64,000 bases of DNA, taken from the NCBI GenBank assembly GCA_900100835.1, contig FNCM01000005.1, positions 151,899 to 215,898 of the forward strand, read 5' to 3'. Source of the stretch: Selenomonas sp. WCT3. Lineage in GTDB: Bacteria; Bacillota; Negativicutes; Selenomonadales; Selenomonadaceae. The notes under the pieces are model-generated. The model did not search any database. It saw only the letters and a program-made list of their open reading frames with translations, and was not told where the DNA came from. Both the position numbers and the translations under genes were made by a program. Below are positions 24,543 through 33,954 of this stretch, in pieces. The first letter of the stretch is position 1, and each line of letters starts with the position of its first letter.

Positions 24543-25793
24543 ATGAAAAAAATGAATTTGGCAACCCAAGTGCTGATTGCCTTTATTGCCGGCACGATTC
24601 TCGGTATCCTCTTCCAGAAGGATATCCTGTTTTTGCAGCCCGTGGGGGATATTTTCCTGCGGCTGATTCAAATGATTGTAGTACCGCTGATTTTCCTGTC
24701 CATCATCGGCGGCATCGCCAATATCGGCGACATCCGCAAACTGCGGCGCATCGGTTCGAAGATTCTCGGCTTTTACGTCATCACCACCATTCTCTCTACG
24801 ATTATCGGCCTCGTGGTGGCAAACCTAATGCAGCCCGGCAAGGGCTTTGATGCCAATATGATTGTCGCCACGGGCGACCCCATCAAAGAAGCGGCTCCCA
24901 TGACCGTTGGCGGCACGATTCTCAGCATGATTCCCGCCAATCCCCTGCACGCGTTAAGCGAAGGCAATCTGATTCAGGTCATCATCTTCGCCGCCTTCCT
25001 CGGCATCGTCATGACCATGCTGGGGGATAAGGTCAGCACCGTAAAAAAATTCGTAGACGAAGGAACGCAAATCATGTTCACGCTGACAGATTTGGTCATG
25101 AAGACCACGCCCCTAGGCGTCTTTGCCCTGGCAGCTTGCAGCATTGGCGAATACGGCACCGCCCTCTTTAGCGTGCTGGCCATGTTTATCCTCACCCATT
25201 ACGTAGGCGCTATCTCCGTCATCATTTTGCTCTATCTCTTCATCATCAAAGTCATCGCCCGCTATCCGCTGACGGATTTTTTCCGCAAAATCCTCAGCAT
25301 CTGGCTGGTTGCCTTCAGCACCACCAGCAGCTCGGGCACTCTGCCGGTAAGCCTTAAAGTCACCGAAGAGGAATTCCATGTCAAAAACGAACTAGCTTCC
25401 TTCTCCCTGCCCCTTGGTGCCACCATCAACATGAACGGTATTGCCGTCTATTATGCCGTTACCATCATCTTTGTGGCCCAAATCTACGGCATGGACATGA
25501 CCCTTGCCCAGCAGGCCATGTTTATCTTCATCACCACCATGATTTCCATCGGTACGCCGGGCATTCCGGCCAGCGGCATTGTCCTGGCAGTCATGCTGCT
25601 AAACACCATGGGGCTGCCTGCCACCATCATGGGTATGATTGTCGGCATCTTCCGCCCCATCGACATGATTCACACCGCCCTCAACGTAACCGGCGACGTG
25701 GTCAGCACCTTGGCTGTCGCCCGGCTAGAAAACATGTATGACACCCCCACCGAAGAAAACAGCGAGGATCTCGCCCCAGAGGCGCAGTCCTAA
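24543..25793 (+). CDS. Dicarboxylate/amino acid:cation symporter (DAACS, GltP type)
   Basis: This 416-residue inner-membrane carrier has about eight transmembrane helices and two re-entrant hairpins. Family motifs are IQMIVVPLIFLSIIGGI, the serine-rich STTSSSGTLP (hairpin 1) and GATINMNGIAVY with the NMNG cation site, then GTPGIPASGIV. It takes up glutamate/aspartate or C4-dicarboxylates with Na+ or H+; which one cannot be fixed by eye. RBS GGGAGACGG. It is monocistronic with its own promoter, a leader palindrome and a terminator. Confidence 0.93.
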   Translation: MKKMNLATQVLIAFIAGTILGILFQKDILFLQPVGDIFLRLIQMIVVPLIFLSIIGGIANIGDIRKLRRIGSKILGFYVITTILSTIIGLVVANLMQPGKGFDANMIVATGDPIKEAAPMTVGGTILSMIPANPLHALSEGNLIQVIIFAAFLGIVMTMLGDKVSTVKKFVDEGTQIMFTLTDLVMKTTPLGVFALAACSIGEYGTALFSVLAMFILTHYVGAISVIILLYLFIIKVIARYPLTDFFRKILSIWLVAFSTTSSSGTLPVSLKVTEEEFHVKNELASFSLPLGATINMNGIAVYYAVTIIFVAQIYGMDMTLAQQAMFIFITTMISIGTPGIPASGIVLAVMLLNTMGLPATIMGMIVGIFRPIDMIHTALNVTGDVVSTLAVARLENMYDTPTEENSEDLAPEAQS

Positions 25794-25803
25794 AGCCAAT
25801 AAA

Positions 25804-25839
25804 AAACTCTGCACACAGAGCTTCCTGTGTACAGAGTTT
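25804..25839. terminator. Terminator between symporter and MocR genes
   Basis: AAACTCTGCACACAG / CTGTGTACAGAGTTT stem followed by TTTTTATTT, between two convergent genes. Confidence 0.85.
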
Positions 25840-25841
25840 TT

Positions 25842-27245
25842 TTATTTCATCACCACGCGGCTGATGGCAGCCACCGCCGCTTCGAGTTTTTCAGCAGGAA
25901 CACCGGAATAATTCAGCACGAAAGTATGCGGGCAGGAAAGAGGCTCGCCTTCGTAATAATCCGCTAAGGGCTTCATGTGTATTTTTTCGGCCATGAATTT
26001 TTGCTGCAATAGGTTATCGGCAATTGACAAGTCAAATTGCAGCAAAAAATGCAGCCCGGAACCGTGCTCGATGACCTTTAGCTTCTTGGCGGCTGGCGAG
26101 GCTTTGAGGAGGCCTAGCAGCTCCTCCCGCTTCCGGCGGTAATAGGCCCGCATGCGATTGATATGCTTTTCAAAGTAGCCCTCACCGATAAACTTAGCCA
26201 GGGTATACTGTTCAAAGTTTGATACGGTGCAGCTGTAAAAGCCCAATTTTTCCTTAAAGGGTTCCACGAGTTTCTCGGGCAGAACCATGTAGCTGATGCG
26301 AATTGTCGGCGTAAGACTTTTGGAAAAGGTGTTCATGTAAATGACCCGGTCGCTGACATCAATCCCCATCACCGTGGGAATGGGCCGCCCGGTGAGCCGG
26401 AACTCGCTATCGTAATCGTCCTCGATGATATAGCGCTCCGGCCGCGCGGCCGCCCAGCCCAAGAGCTCATAGCGCCGGCTCACGGGCATGATGATGCCTG
26501 TGGGGAAATGATGAGAGGGACTGATGTGAAGGACTTGGGCTTGGAGCCGCTCTAATTCCTCAAGGCGAACCCCTTTGGCATCCATAGCTGCCAAAACATA
26601 ATCCGCCCCACAAGCCTCGTAAATCTTTCGCACTCGTTCATAACCGGGATTTTCCACACAGAACCGCTTGTCCCGGCCCAAAAACTGCACGAGTAAATTG
26701 TAGAGGTACTCCGTTCCGGCACCGATGACAATCTGCTCCGCCGATACCTTTAGGCCCCGAAAGCTTCGCAGATGATCGGCAATGGCCTGCCGCAACGGCA
26801 ACACCCCAAAGCCCGGAGACCGCGCCAGCAGGGACTCCGCATCTTCGGCCACCACCCGCCGCAGCAGCCTGGTCCAAGTGGCAAAGGGAAAAAGCTCCGG
26901 CGAAATACTGTTGCTGACAAAGTCAGCCAGCCATTCCGGCTTGGCCTTTGGGGTCTCCGCCTTGGCTTTTGCCAGAAGGTCCGTTTTTTCCACGCTGGGG
27001 CTTTGCACTGCGGAAACAAAAAAGCCCCGCCGGGGAGCAGACTGGCAATAGCCTTCTGCCATCAACTGGCCATAAGCCCCTTCCACCGTTATGGTGCTGA
27101 TTCCCAAATGGGCCGCCAGACCACGCTTGGAGGGAAGCTTTTCCCCCGCCTGCAAGCGGCCGGACAGGATGTCCTTGCGGATGCAATCGTATAGATATTC
27201 ATAGAGGGGCATGTCCCCGGCCTGCTCCAATGGATAGGTCAGCAT
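25842..27245 (-). CDS. MocR/PdxR-family GntR-aminotransferase regulator
   Basis: This 467-residue regulator fuses an N-terminal GntR winged helix (about 10-80: LYEYLYDCIRKDILSG, KRGLAAHLGISTITVE) to a PLP-dependent aminotransferase-like domain. The PLP-lysine region reads IYMNTFSKSLTPTIR. MocR proteins sense PLP or amino acids and do not normally catalyse. It is divergent from an ECF S-component gene, and a ThiD/PdxK kinase lies nearby, so PdxR-like control of vitamin B6 uptake is a sensible inference. ATG 27245 with AAAGGAAG was chosen over a TTG two codons earlier. It contains one TGACNNGTCA copy (26025-26034). Confidence 0.9.
   Translation of the reverse strand: MLTYPLEQAGDMPLYEYLYDCIRKDILSGRLQAGEKLPSKRGLAAHLGISTITVEGAYGQLMAEGYCQSAPRRGFFVSAVQSPSVEKTDLLAKAKAETPKAKPEWLADFVSNSISPELFPFATWTRLLRRVVAEDAESLLARSPGFGVLPLRQAIADHLRSFRGLKVSAEQIVIGAGTEYLYNLLVQFLGRDKRFCVENPGYERVRKIYEACGADYVLAAMDAKGVRLEELERLQAQVLHISPSHHFPTGIIMPVSRRYELLGWAAARPERYIIEDDYDSEFRLTGRPIPTVMGIDVSDRVIYMNTFSKSLTPTIRISYMVLPEKLVEPFKEKLGFYSCTVSNFEQYTLAKFIGEGYFEKHINRMRAYYRRKREELLGLLKASPAAKKLKVIEHGSGLHFLLQFDLSIADNLLQQKFMAEKIHMKPLADYYEGEPLSCPHTFVLNYSGVPAEKLEAAVAAISRVVMK
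26025..26034. repeat. TGACNNGTCA palindrome (centre AA)
   Basis: A full TTGACNNGTCAA copy inside the MocR gene, read F-D-L-S. Confidence 0.65.
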
Positions 27246-27264
27246 GGGCAATCTTCCTTTCTTT

Positions 27265-27309
27265 CTGACCTTAAAAACTATCTGAATTTGAATATTTCTT
27301 TATGGTCAG
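27265..27309. promoter_or_regulatory. Inverted repeat between MocR and S-component genes
   Basis: CTGACCTTAAA (27265-27275) and TTTATGGTCAG (27299-27309) form a near-perfect inverted repeat, 23 bp apart, in the divergent promoter region. MocR regulators commonly bind such spaced sites, so this is a candidate operator. Confidence 0.45.
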
Positions 27310-27358
27310 TAAAAGTATACAATAAAGTTGTCATTTTTACAAGAAAGAAGGAATTATT

Positions 27359-27889
27359 GTGAATACCAATCTTATTTCTGCACCAAAAGACTTTTCTGAC
27401 CAGACAAAGTGGACCCCCCAGACCATCTGCCTGGCGGCGGTTATGACCGCTTTTGTTTTTTTGACCACCTTTGTCCCGCGGATTCCCATTCCCCTAGGCT
27501 ATGCTCATCTTGGAGATGCAGCCATCTTTCTGCTGGTACTGTTTTTGCCTAAGCGTCCGGCCTTTCTGGCCGCCTGCTTAGGTTCCGCTCTCTCGGATTT
27601 GCTGGGAGGCTTTCCCCTGTGGATTCTGCCAACTATCCTAATTAAATTCGTCATGGCTTGGATTGCCTGGAAATTAAACGGCGGTGCCGCAAATCTTTTG
27701 CGCACCACCGCTGCCTTCTTTCTTGCCTCCCTCTGGATGACCGTTGGCTATACCGCCTTTGGCGCCCTGCTCTACAACAGCCTTGACGCCGGCTTGGCTT
27801 CAGCCCCGGGGCTGTTCCTGGAGGGTGTTATCAACACCATCGCCGCCCTTGTTTTGCTGCCGGTGGTAAACCGCGCCTGCCAGCGCTGA
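27359..27889 (+). CDS. ECF transporter substrate-binding (S) component
   Basis: This 176-residue integral membrane protein has about five to six helices. After a short soluble N-terminus it begins TICLAAVMTAFVFLTTF, then shows PIPLGYAHLGDAAIFLL and GSALSDLLGG, the pattern of vitamin S-components such as PdxU/HmpT. The shared energising module is not in this window, as expected for group II ECF systems. Substrate inferred from context (divergent MocR regulator; ThiD/PdxK kinase 0.5 kb away): a B6 vitamer or hydroxymethylpyrimidine. The start is GTG with AGAAAGAAGG. Confidence 0.85.
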   Translation: MNTNLISAPKDFSDQTKWTPQTICLAAVMTAFVFLTTFVPRIPIPLGYAHLGDAAIFLLVLFLPKRPAFLAACLGSALSDLLGGFPLWILPTILIKFVMAWIAWKLNGGAANLLRTTAAFFLASLWMTVGYTAFGALLYNSLDAGLASAPGLFLEGVINTIAALVLLPVVNRACQR

Positions 27890-27892
27890 CCA

Positions 27893-28276
27893 TCAGCCAT
27901 CGACGCCTAAATGCTGACCCTTTACGTAGTCCATGACGACGCCATACTGGAGCCAGCAGTCGATGGCCTGGATGATAATGTTCATAATCGTATGGGCTGA
28001 CAGGGCCAGATTGCTGATTTCGCAGATTTTTACGATTTCATGACGGGATACATGCTCGAACTCCACCCGGATTTCGTACTTAGTGATGTTCAGCAGGTAA
28101 TGATTGCCCGTGCTGGCTTCCGTCAGCACCATGTATTCCTTGGTATTGGAGTTCACCGGCACAAAGCCAAATTCCTGAAATCGTTCGATAAGCAGGGGCT
28201 TCGTCTCACGATGAAAGCGGCTGTTGATTTCATTTCGTTTGACCTCAAGTTCAGCAAAAGTCGGAAAACTGCGCAT
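27893..28276 (-). CDS. Hypothetical protein (127 aa)
   Basis: I do not recognise this soluble protein. It starts MRSFPTFAELEVKRNEIN and holds a helical C-terminal half (LALSAHTIMNIIIQAIDCWLQYG); no metal or catalytic motif stands out. GGGAGG before ATG 28276 supports it. It is convergent with the S-component gene, only 3 bp between stops, and is downstream of thiD but separated from it by a terminator. Confidence 0.6.
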   Translation of the reverse strand: MRSFPTFAELEVKRNEINSRFHRETKPLLIERFQEFGFVPVNSNTKEYMVLTEASTGNHYLLNITKYEIRVEFEHVSRHEIVKICEISNLALSAHTIMNIIIQAIDCWLQYGVVMDYVKGQHLGVDG

Positions 28277-28305
28277 AATAAAACCTCCCAAAATATAAAA
28301 AAATA

Positions 28306-28340
28306 GACACGCAATGAACGTTGCCGCTCCATTGCGTGTC
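28306..28340 (-). terminator. thiD/pdxK terminator
   Basis: GACACGCAATG / CATTGCGTGTC stem, then TATTTTTTT on the minus strand. Confidence 0.85.
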
Positions 28341-28377
28341 TTCTTGCGTTACATTATAGTATGCCGGCAAGCAGTTG

Positions 28378-29208
28378 TCAATTCCCCTTGTCAAAGCTTT
28401 CGGTCCTGCTGTCTGCCGCAAATTTTCCCCTAAGGTCAAAGGCGTGATTCAGTGGCCCTGAACCAGCCCCCAAATCCAGCATAGCCGAAAGGGCGCCGGA
28501 TAGGTATTCCTTTGCCCGGCAAACGGAATCTTCCAGAGAATAGCCCTTCGCCAAATTGGCAGCGATAGCACTAGACAGCGTGCAGCCGGTGCCATGAGTG
28601 TTGGGGTTATCAATCCGCTCTCCCTTGAACCAGCGGCCCTTGCCCTGTTCATAGAGGAAATCGTCGGCATCGCTTACGCTATGGCCACCCTTTAACAGCA
28701 CCTGACAGCCATAGCGGTCAGCTATCCCTGCCGCCGCCCGTTCCATATCGTCTTTGCTTTTAATGGTACAGCCCGACAGCACCTCAGCTTCCGGGATATT
28801 GGGCGTCACCAGCTCCGCCAGGGGCAGCAGTTTGTCCACGAGAACCGCTACCGCCTCCTCTGCCAGCAGCCGGGCACCGCTGGTGGCAATCATCACCGGG
28901 TCCAGAACAATATGACGGGCCCCGTATTGCTGCAATTTTTCCCCCACGACATCTATCAAGACGGCTTCGGAAACCATGCCGATTTTTACCGCGCCGGGAA
29001 AAATGTCGGCAAAGACCGCATCCAGTTCCCTAGCCAGAAATTCCGGCGTCACGTTAAAGATGCCCGTCACGCCCATGGTATTTTGCGCCGTTAGCGAAGT
29101 AATGGCGCTCATGGCATAAACCCCATTCATGGTCATGGTCTTAATATCGGCCTGTATCCCTGCGCCACCGCTGGAATCACTGCCGGCAATTGTCAGTGCT
29201 GTATTCAT
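28378..29208 (-). CDS. thiD: Hydroxymethylpyrimidine / pyridoxine kinase (ThiD/PdxK)
   Basis: This 276-residue ribokinase-fold kinase phosphorylates HMP(-P) in thiamin synthesis or pyridoxal/pyridoxine in B6 salvage. It starts with the ThiD N-terminus TALTIAGSDSSGGAGIQADIKT. LLKGGH and the anion hole/catalytic block NTHGTGCTLSSAIAA are intact. Firmicute members can have either or both activities. The B6-style neighbourhood (MocR, S-component) makes PdxK activity plausible. The ATG follows GGGGG at 7 bases. Confidence 0.88.
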   Translation of the reverse strand: MNTALTIAGSDSSGGAGIQADIKTMTMNGVYAMSAITSLTAQNTMGVTGIFNVTPEFLARELDAVFADIFPGAVKIGMVSEAVLIDVVGEKLQQYGARHIVLDPVMIATSGARLLAEEAVAVLVDKLLPLAELVTPNIPEAEVLSGCTIKSKDDMERAAAGIADRYGCQVLLKGGHSVSDADDFLYEQGKGRWFKGERIDNPNTHGTGCTLSSAIAANLAKGYSLEDSVCRAKEYLSGALSAMLDLGAGSGPLNHAFDLRGKFAADSRTESFDKGN

Positions 29209-29240
29209 CAAAAAGCCCCCTGCTTTGTTGGCAAAAATTT

Positions 29241-31775
29241 TTACGACAATACTTTCTTTATAGTCTGGAACATTTTATGGATATCAATGGGCTTGGCAAT
29301 ATGACCATCCATGCCCGCCTGGATGGCGTCCTGCTGATCCTCCTTAAAGGCGTTGGCCGTCATGGCCAGAATCATAATTTGAGCTTTGGCGGGGTCATCC
29401 AGGCGGCGAATCTTCTGGGTGGCCTTATAGCCATTCATATTGGGCATTTGAATGTCCATGAGAATCAAATCATAGGTGCCGGCCGGAGCCTTGGTCACCA
29501 TATTCACGCATTCCACCCCGTCACAAGCCCGTTCCACCTGGAAGCCATAGGCCGTTAATAGCTCCTCGGCGATTTCCGCATTGAGGTCATTATCCTCCAC
29601 CAGCAGGATGCGTTTCCCGGAAAAGTCAAACTCCGCTTCCGGATTGTCGACGGTATCTTGCTCCTCCGGTTCTTCACCAATATGATGGGGCAGGCAAATG
29701 ATGATTTCCGTTCCCTCGCCTAACTTGCTCTTGATGGAGATCGTGCCATTCATCATCTCCACAATCCGTTTGACGATGGCCATTCCAAGGCCTGTGCCTT
29801 GAATGCCGCTTTGGGAGGAATTCCGTTCCCGGGAAAACTGTTCAAAAATCTGGGTTTGAAAGGCCTTCGACATGCCGATGCCATTATCCCGAACGGTGGT
29901 CTCAACGATGCATTCCCCCGCTTTTTTCCCAGGCAGCTCCCGGACGCCGGCAAAGATTTCGCCATTGTTGGCGGTGTATTTCACCGCGTTGCTGAGGATA
30001 TTCATCAAGAGTTCCATCACATGGGTGCGGTCAAAATACAGATAGGGATGCTGAACTTCATAGCTGGTCGTAAAGGTGAGATTTTTCTTCTTCATTTCCC
30101 CTTCAAAGACTGAAATCCAAGCCTCATAGAACTCCCGGACATTATTTAACTCCTCGTCAATGATGATTTGCTTGCTTTCGATTCTGGCCATTTCCAGCAC
30201 ATTGTCGAGGATATCCAGCAGCTGCCGGCTGGCCAGCTTTACCTTCTTGCGATACTCCCGATTGACTTCCACCGCCTCGGGATGACGCTCCTCCAACTCC
30301 GTAAAGCCGATAATGGCATTAAGGGGCGTGCGGATATCATGACTCATATTGAATAAAAAAGTGGTCTTGGCCTGATTAGCTGCTTCGGCCTTTTCCTTGG
30401 CCTTGGCCAGATGCTCTTGCTGTTCCTTTAACAGCCGGTTGAGTTCCCGTATCTTTTGCAGTTGCAATTCCTGCCGGGTCAGCGACTCTTCTAGCTTCCG
30501 GTTTTCTTCTTCCAGTCCGGTGGTAACCGAAACGAAGTGTGCCAGGCCGCTTACGAGGGTAATGCGGTCGTCCTTGAAGATGTGGTCGCTTTGGCTGGTC
30601 CATCGATCCTCCGGCTCCACCTGCTCCCGTCCCCCCTCCCGGAAGGCCACAATGAGCATGGCACCATTTAACAGCTGGGGCTCCGCGCAGTCATCAAAGC
30701 GCTGTATTTCGCCATAGGAGGCAAAGCCCACCGTAGGCGCAATATCCCCAAAGGGGGTAAGCTCCAGTTGAAAATCATCCTTCAAATACATCTGCCGCAC
30801 GCAGCAGGGAATCAACAAAATTCCCTCGGGGCTGAATCGCTGCAGCTTTAACTGGGCCTGATGGGATTGGTTTAAAATTTCCATGGGGTCACCATAGGCC
30901 AGCCGCACCGTCTCCCCTCTGTGGATGCTGCTGGTAAACAGCACCGAACCCGATTCCCCGTAGCCAATGGGGATCCGGGCAATGTCGTGGCCCTCCCGGC
31001 TCAGCATCAGCGGGAAGGGCATGATGGAGGTGAAAAAGTTTGGGCCCGGTGCAACGCCGATATATTTCTTGTAAAAATCCGCCACCGTTATGTCGTTGAC
31101 CTTTAACACGCTGATGTCGGATTCCAGCTCCGTCACCGTGACTTCGTTGCCCAGGGAACGCCAACCCAAATAGGAATCAATGTGAATGTGCAAATCCTTT
31201 CCATAGAACAGAATCACAAAGAAACCGCAGTCCGTACAGCCTTGGTCGGTAAATACATGGGTGGGAGTGGTCTTTACGTTGTCAATCCTATCGGTATAGG
31301 AATCCGCCGCTCCGCCAAACATCGGCACCGCCGGTGGCAAGTGGCGCAGATTGCGAAAGACCTCCGCCGCCCCATGGAGGGATTTCATGGTGATAATCAT
31401 GCCAACCGCCGCCGGCTCATGGGCTTTGGCCCGCTCCACCACTGCCGACGCCGCCTTGGCCAAATCTTCCTTATGCCCATCGTAGAAACAAAGTTCCACC
31501 GAGGAGGATTCAAACACATAAAAACAAAGCTCATGGCTGTGGTGATGGACCCTTGCATTGCTAATCTCACAGGAAGTCGTATTGCCGCAAACCTGTACCT
31601 CCGGCAGTACCTTTTTGATATGGGCTGTCATGGCCGCAAGTTCCTGGGGCTGATTCAAACTGGTAATGACCATACAGAGAATGGCCGATGCCTTTTCCGG
31701 GCACTCGAAACGAAACTGTTCCAAACAACTATCCAATTTTTTCAGGTCGTCGATATTATACGCTAAAAGTTTCAT
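29241..31775 (-). CDS. FIST-domain hybrid sensor histidine kinase
   Basis: This 844-residue cytoplasmic two-component protein has no membrane segment. Residues about 30-375 form FIST N and C sensory domains, thought to bind small ligands such as amino acids ([16 protein letters not shown]). A coiled coil spans about 395-455. HisKA follows with phospho-acceptor H479 in [15 protein letters not shown], HATPase with [10 protein letters not shown] and [10 protein letters not shown], and a C-terminal receiver with D774 ([13 protein letters not shown]). No Hpt domain or output regulator is adjacent, so the partner is elsewhere. A perfect palindrome lies about 35 bp upstream of the start. Confidence 0.93.
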   Translation of the reverse strand: MKLLAYNIDDLKKLDSCLEQFRFECPEKASAILCMVITSLNQPQELAAMTAHIKKVLPEVQVCGNTTSCEISNARVHHHSHELCFYVFESSSVELCFYDGHKEDLAKAASAVVERAKAHEPAAVGMIITMKSLHGAAEVFRNLRHLPPAVPMFGGAADSYTDRIDNVKTTPTHVFTDQGCTDCGFFVILFYGKDLHIHIDSYLGWRSLGNEVTVTELESDISVLKVNDITVADFYKKYIGVAPGPNFFTSIMPFPLMLSREGHDIARIPIGYGESGSVLFTSSIHRGETVRLAYGDPMEILNQSHQAQLKLQRFSPEGILLIPCCVRQMYLKDDFQLELTPFGDIAPTVGFASYGEIQRFDDCAEPQLLNGAMLIVAFREGGREQVEPEDRWTSQSDHIFKDDRITLVSGLAHFVSVTTGLEEENRKLEESLTRQELQLQKIRELNRLLKEQQEHLAKAKEKAEAANQAKTTFLFNMSHDIRTPLNAIIGFTELEERHPEAVEVNREYRKKVKLASRQLLDILDNVLEMARIESKQIIIDEELNNVREFYEAWISVFEGEMKKKNLTFTTSYEVQHPYLYFDRTHVMELLMNILSNAVKYTANNGEIFAGVRELPGKKAGECIVETTVRDNGIGMSKAFQTQIFEQFSRERNSSQSGIQGTGLGMAIVKRIVEMMNGTISIKSKLGEGTEIIICLPHHIGEEPEEQDTVDNPEAEFDFSGKRILLVEDNDLNAEIAEELLTAYGFQVERACDGVECVNMVTKAPAGTYDLILMDIQMPNMNGYKATQKIRRLDDPAKAQIMILAMTANAFKEDQQDAIQAGMDGHIAKPIDIHKMFQTIKKVLS

Positions 31776-31809
31776 TTTCTCAGATCCCCATCCACCAAAA
31801 TCCGAATCT

Positions 31810-31827
31810 TACTGTTTCTAAACAGTA
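31810..31827. promoter_or_regulatory. Perfect dyad upstream of the FIST kinase
   Basis: TACTGTTT-N2-AAACAGTA is an 18-bp perfect palindrome 35 bp before the kinase ATG. It has no adjoining T-run, so it is better explained as a protein-binding site than as a terminator. Confidence 0.5.
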
Positions 31828-31861
31828 TTCGCCCTTCTTCCCGAAAAACCTGCCTGCCAAG

Positions 31862-31896
31862 AAAAGCCGTTGCCTCTTTTACGAGCAACGGCTTTT
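31862..31896 (-). terminator. nfo terminator
   Basis: AAAAGCCGTTGC / GCAACGGCTTTT, a perfect 12-bp stem, directly after the nfo stop. Confidence 0.88.
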
Positions 31897-31897
31897 A

Positions 31898-32731
31898 TCA
31901 TTCCTGCCAATGACTGCGAAGCAGCGCAATCTCCGCGGCATATCCATCGTGGTCGTTGGGGGTCTCAAGGATAAAGGGCAGCTCCCGCAGGGCCGGATGA
32001 TTGATAACACGAACCAATGCCCCCAGCCCAATCTGCCCTTCCCCAATGCGGGCATGGCGGTCCTTACGGGAACCACAAGCGTTGAGGCTGTCATTTAGAT
32101 GGATGGCCTTTAACCTATCCAGGCCGATAATCCGGTCAAATTCAGAAAGTACCCCATCCAAATCCGCTACAAGATCATAACCGGCGTCCCAAACGTGACA
32201 GGTATCAAGACAGACCCCCACCTTATCCCGAAGATTTACCCGGTCAAGAATTGCCCGAAGCTCCTCGAAACTTCGGCCCACCTCAGTACCCTTGCCGGCC
32301 ATGGTCTCCAACAGTACCGTAGTCGTCTGTTCCGGAACCAGCACTTCATTTAGCTGGGCAGCGATAAGGTCAATGCCCGCCGCTACCCCTTGTTTAACGT
32401 GACTGCCCGGATGGAAATTGTAGTAATTGCCCGGCGTGTACTCCATGCGCTGCAAATCGTCGGCCATAGTCTCCCGGGCAAAGGTACGCAGTTCCTCTTT
32501 CGCCGCACAGGGATTCATCGTATAGGGGGCATGGGCCACTAGCTTCACAAAACCATGGGCCGCAGCCAGGGCCAAAAACGCCTCCACATCCGAAGCATCG
32601 ATGGCCTTTGCCCTGCCACCACGGGGATTGCGGGTAAAAAAGGCAAAGGTATCCGCCTTTAGTTCCAGGGCTTCCTTCCCCATAGCATTGTAACCCTTGG
32701 CAAAGGATAAATGACTGCCAATATGAAGCAT
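31898..32731 (-). CDS. nfo: Endonuclease IV
   Basis: This 277-residue zinc-dependent AP endonuclease acts in base-excision repair. Diagnostic segments: [62 protein letters not shown] and LETPND. It cleaves 5' of abasic sites. ATG 32731 follows GGAGG at 7 bases. It lies 14 bp after the C_GCxxG_C_C gene, likely in one operon. Confidence 0.95.
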   Translation of the reverse strand: MLHIGSHLSFAKGYNAMGKEALELKADTFAFFTRNPRGGRAKAIDASDVEAFLALAAAHGFVKLVAHAPYTMNPCAAKEELRTFARETMADDLQRMEYTPGNYYNFHPGSHVKQGVAAGIDLIAAQLNEVLVPEQTTTVLLETMAGKGTEVGRSFEELRAILDRVNLRDKVGVCLDTCHVWDAGYDLVADLDGVLSEFDRIIGLDRLKAIHLNDSLNACGSRKDRHARIGEGQIGLGALVRVINHPALRELPFILETPNDHDGYAAEIALLRSHWQE

Positions 32732-32745
32732 TCCAGCCCCTCCTA

Positions 32746-33123
32746 TCAAAGTTGATTTTCCAAAGCAACGACAGCATGACGCACGCAGTCGTCACAGGAG
32801 CAGAGCATCTTTTTCGTCTTAATTCCCTTGAGGTCACCACAAATGGTGGCACCAGCCTTCTCCTTAAATTCCTGAAGCATGGCTTTCGTCATCATCTTGG
32901 TGAGAGTATCCGACTGATTCAAAAAGCCTGCTGCCATGGCAGCACCGCACAAAGCGCCACAGGTTGCTTCCATGCCGCCCATACCGGAACCGAACCCGGA
33001 CCCCAAGGCCAGCAGTTCTTCCTCAGATTTTCCCATCTCGTCTTTAAAAGCCAGCAATACCGCCTGGGCGCAATTGCATGTTTTCTTATACTCCACTGCT
33101 TTTTCTGCTCGAACGTTTGCCAT
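32746..33123 (-). CDS. C_GCxxG_C_C family redox protein
   Basis: This 125-residue cysteine-rich protein of the C_GCAxxG_C_C family is widespread in anaerobes and often linked to redox or electron-transfer genes. The signature is visible: [30 protein letters not shown], then CGDLK and [10 protein letters not shown]. The exact role is unknown. RBS AGGAGGATTATACG. It directly precedes nfo. Confidence 0.88.
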   Translation of the reverse strand: MANVRAEKAVEYKKTCNCAQAVLLAFKDEMGKSEEELLALGSGFGSGMGGMEATCGALCGAAMAAGFLNQSDTLTKMMTKAMLQEFKEKAGATICGDLKGIKTKKMLCSCDDCVRHAVVALENQL

Positions 33124-33202
33124 CGTATAATCCTCCTAAAAAATAGAAACAACTATCCTTAGTTTACACTAGACGCCCCAAAAGTGCAAAAGCCGTCAAA
33201 AA

Positions 33203-33235
33203 AAACAGCCCCTGTCCCCAAAGACAAGGGCTGTT
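33203..33235 (-). terminator. Terminator after the YjfB-family gene
   Basis: AACAGCCCTTGTC / GACAGGGGCTGTT stem followed by TTTTTT on the minus strand. Confidence 0.8.
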
Positions 33236-33239
33236 CCGC

Positions 33240-33422
33240 TTAGGCCTGGATATCCACCAACGCGCCAAGATTCGGGTCAAGGCTCTGCTCCATACCTTCC
33301 AGCAGTTCCATCGGTCCTGACTCAGCCGTCTCCATTGCCATCTTGAGAACGGCAATTCCCATATCCTGTCCGGCCTGGGCTTGATGCATGCTTACCGACA
33401 TAGCGGCAATACTCATATCCAT
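33240..33422 (-). CDS. YjfB-family putative motility protein
   Basis: This 60-residue protein starts MDMSIAAMSVSMHQAQAGQD and continues GIAVLKMAMETAE, the pattern of YjfB (putative motility protein) often found with flagellar genes. No membrane segment. ATG 33422 lies 8 bases after a perfect AGGAGG; an upstream GTG falls inside the ribosome site. It is transcribed as its own unit. The window also has motAB and a chemoreceptor, fitting a flagellated host. The molecular role is unknown. Confidence 0.8.
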   Translation of the reverse strand: MDMSIAAMSVSMHQAQAGQDMGIAVLKMAMETAESGPMELLEGMEQSLDPNLGALVDIQA

Positions 33423-33506
33423 AGAAAGCACCTCCTAATCCACATCCTTGTGCTATCTATTTTATCGTCAAAAAAGCCACAAAACTTAAACACCGCCATA
33501 AGAAAA

Positions 33507-33526
33507 CCGCCTTCTTCTGAAGGCGG
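33507..33526 (-). terminator. Terminator of the 33548-33763 gene
   Basis: CCGCCTTC-TTCT-GAAGGCGG followed by TTTTCTTA on the minus strand. Confidence 0.75.
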
Positions 33527-33547
33527 CCCTTGCTCTATGTATCGCCC

Positions 33548-33763
33548 TTATGCTTCCTTGAGTTTCCGGCGAATTTTATCCTGGTTCAGTTTGGATAGGC
33601 TGCCCGCTGTCCCCAGCACGTACATACCATCCTTTAGCCGCAAAAGTAATCCTGTACGGCCATTGTCGGTCTCAATCACTCCTTTCATCTCGGAATTCTC
33701 AGGTAAAGGTCTGTCGCCCCAGAACAACGACTTTGACATGTTTCTAAGCTTGCTGATCCTCAT
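33548..33763 (-). CDS. Small hypothetical basic protein (71 aa)
   Basis: I do not recognise this protein. It starts MRISKLRNMSKSLFWG, has a compact beta-rich middle (GVIETDNGRTGLLLRLKDGMYVL) and a basic C-terminal helix (LNQDKIRRKLKEA). No signal peptide. GGGAGG seven bases before the ATG and its own terminator support it as a real gene. Neighbours (YjfB-like, feo) give no clear hint. Confidence 0.65.
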   Translation of the reverse strand: MRISKLRNMSKSLFWGDRPLPENSEMKGVIETDNGRTGLLLRLKDGMYVLGTAGSLSKLNQDKIRRKLKEA

Positions 33764-33908
33764 ACTGTAACCTCCCGTGATGTTATTTAGTTATCTCGTT
33801 ACACCATTACCCTTCGACAGAAGGAATTGTTCTCCTGCTGTAACTTGTAATAATTTTATGACAATCATCTGAATACTCGCTGAAATCTCTCCCCCCAAAA
33901 ATAAAAAA

Positions 33909-33949
33909 TCCGGCCCTGACGCATCATCACGATACGCCAAGGCCGGACA
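33909..33949 (-). terminator. feo operon terminator
   Basis: TCCGGCCTTGGCGTA pairs with TGCGTCAGGGCCGGA on the minus strand with G-U wobbles, followed by TTTTTTAT. Confidence 0.78.
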
Positions 33950-33954
33950 GACTA

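Noticed and set aside
31810-31827. Second nfo terminator
   Set aside because: nfo already has a terminator at 31862-31896; this dyad has only 2 bases in the centre, too tight for an RNA loop, and no T-run.
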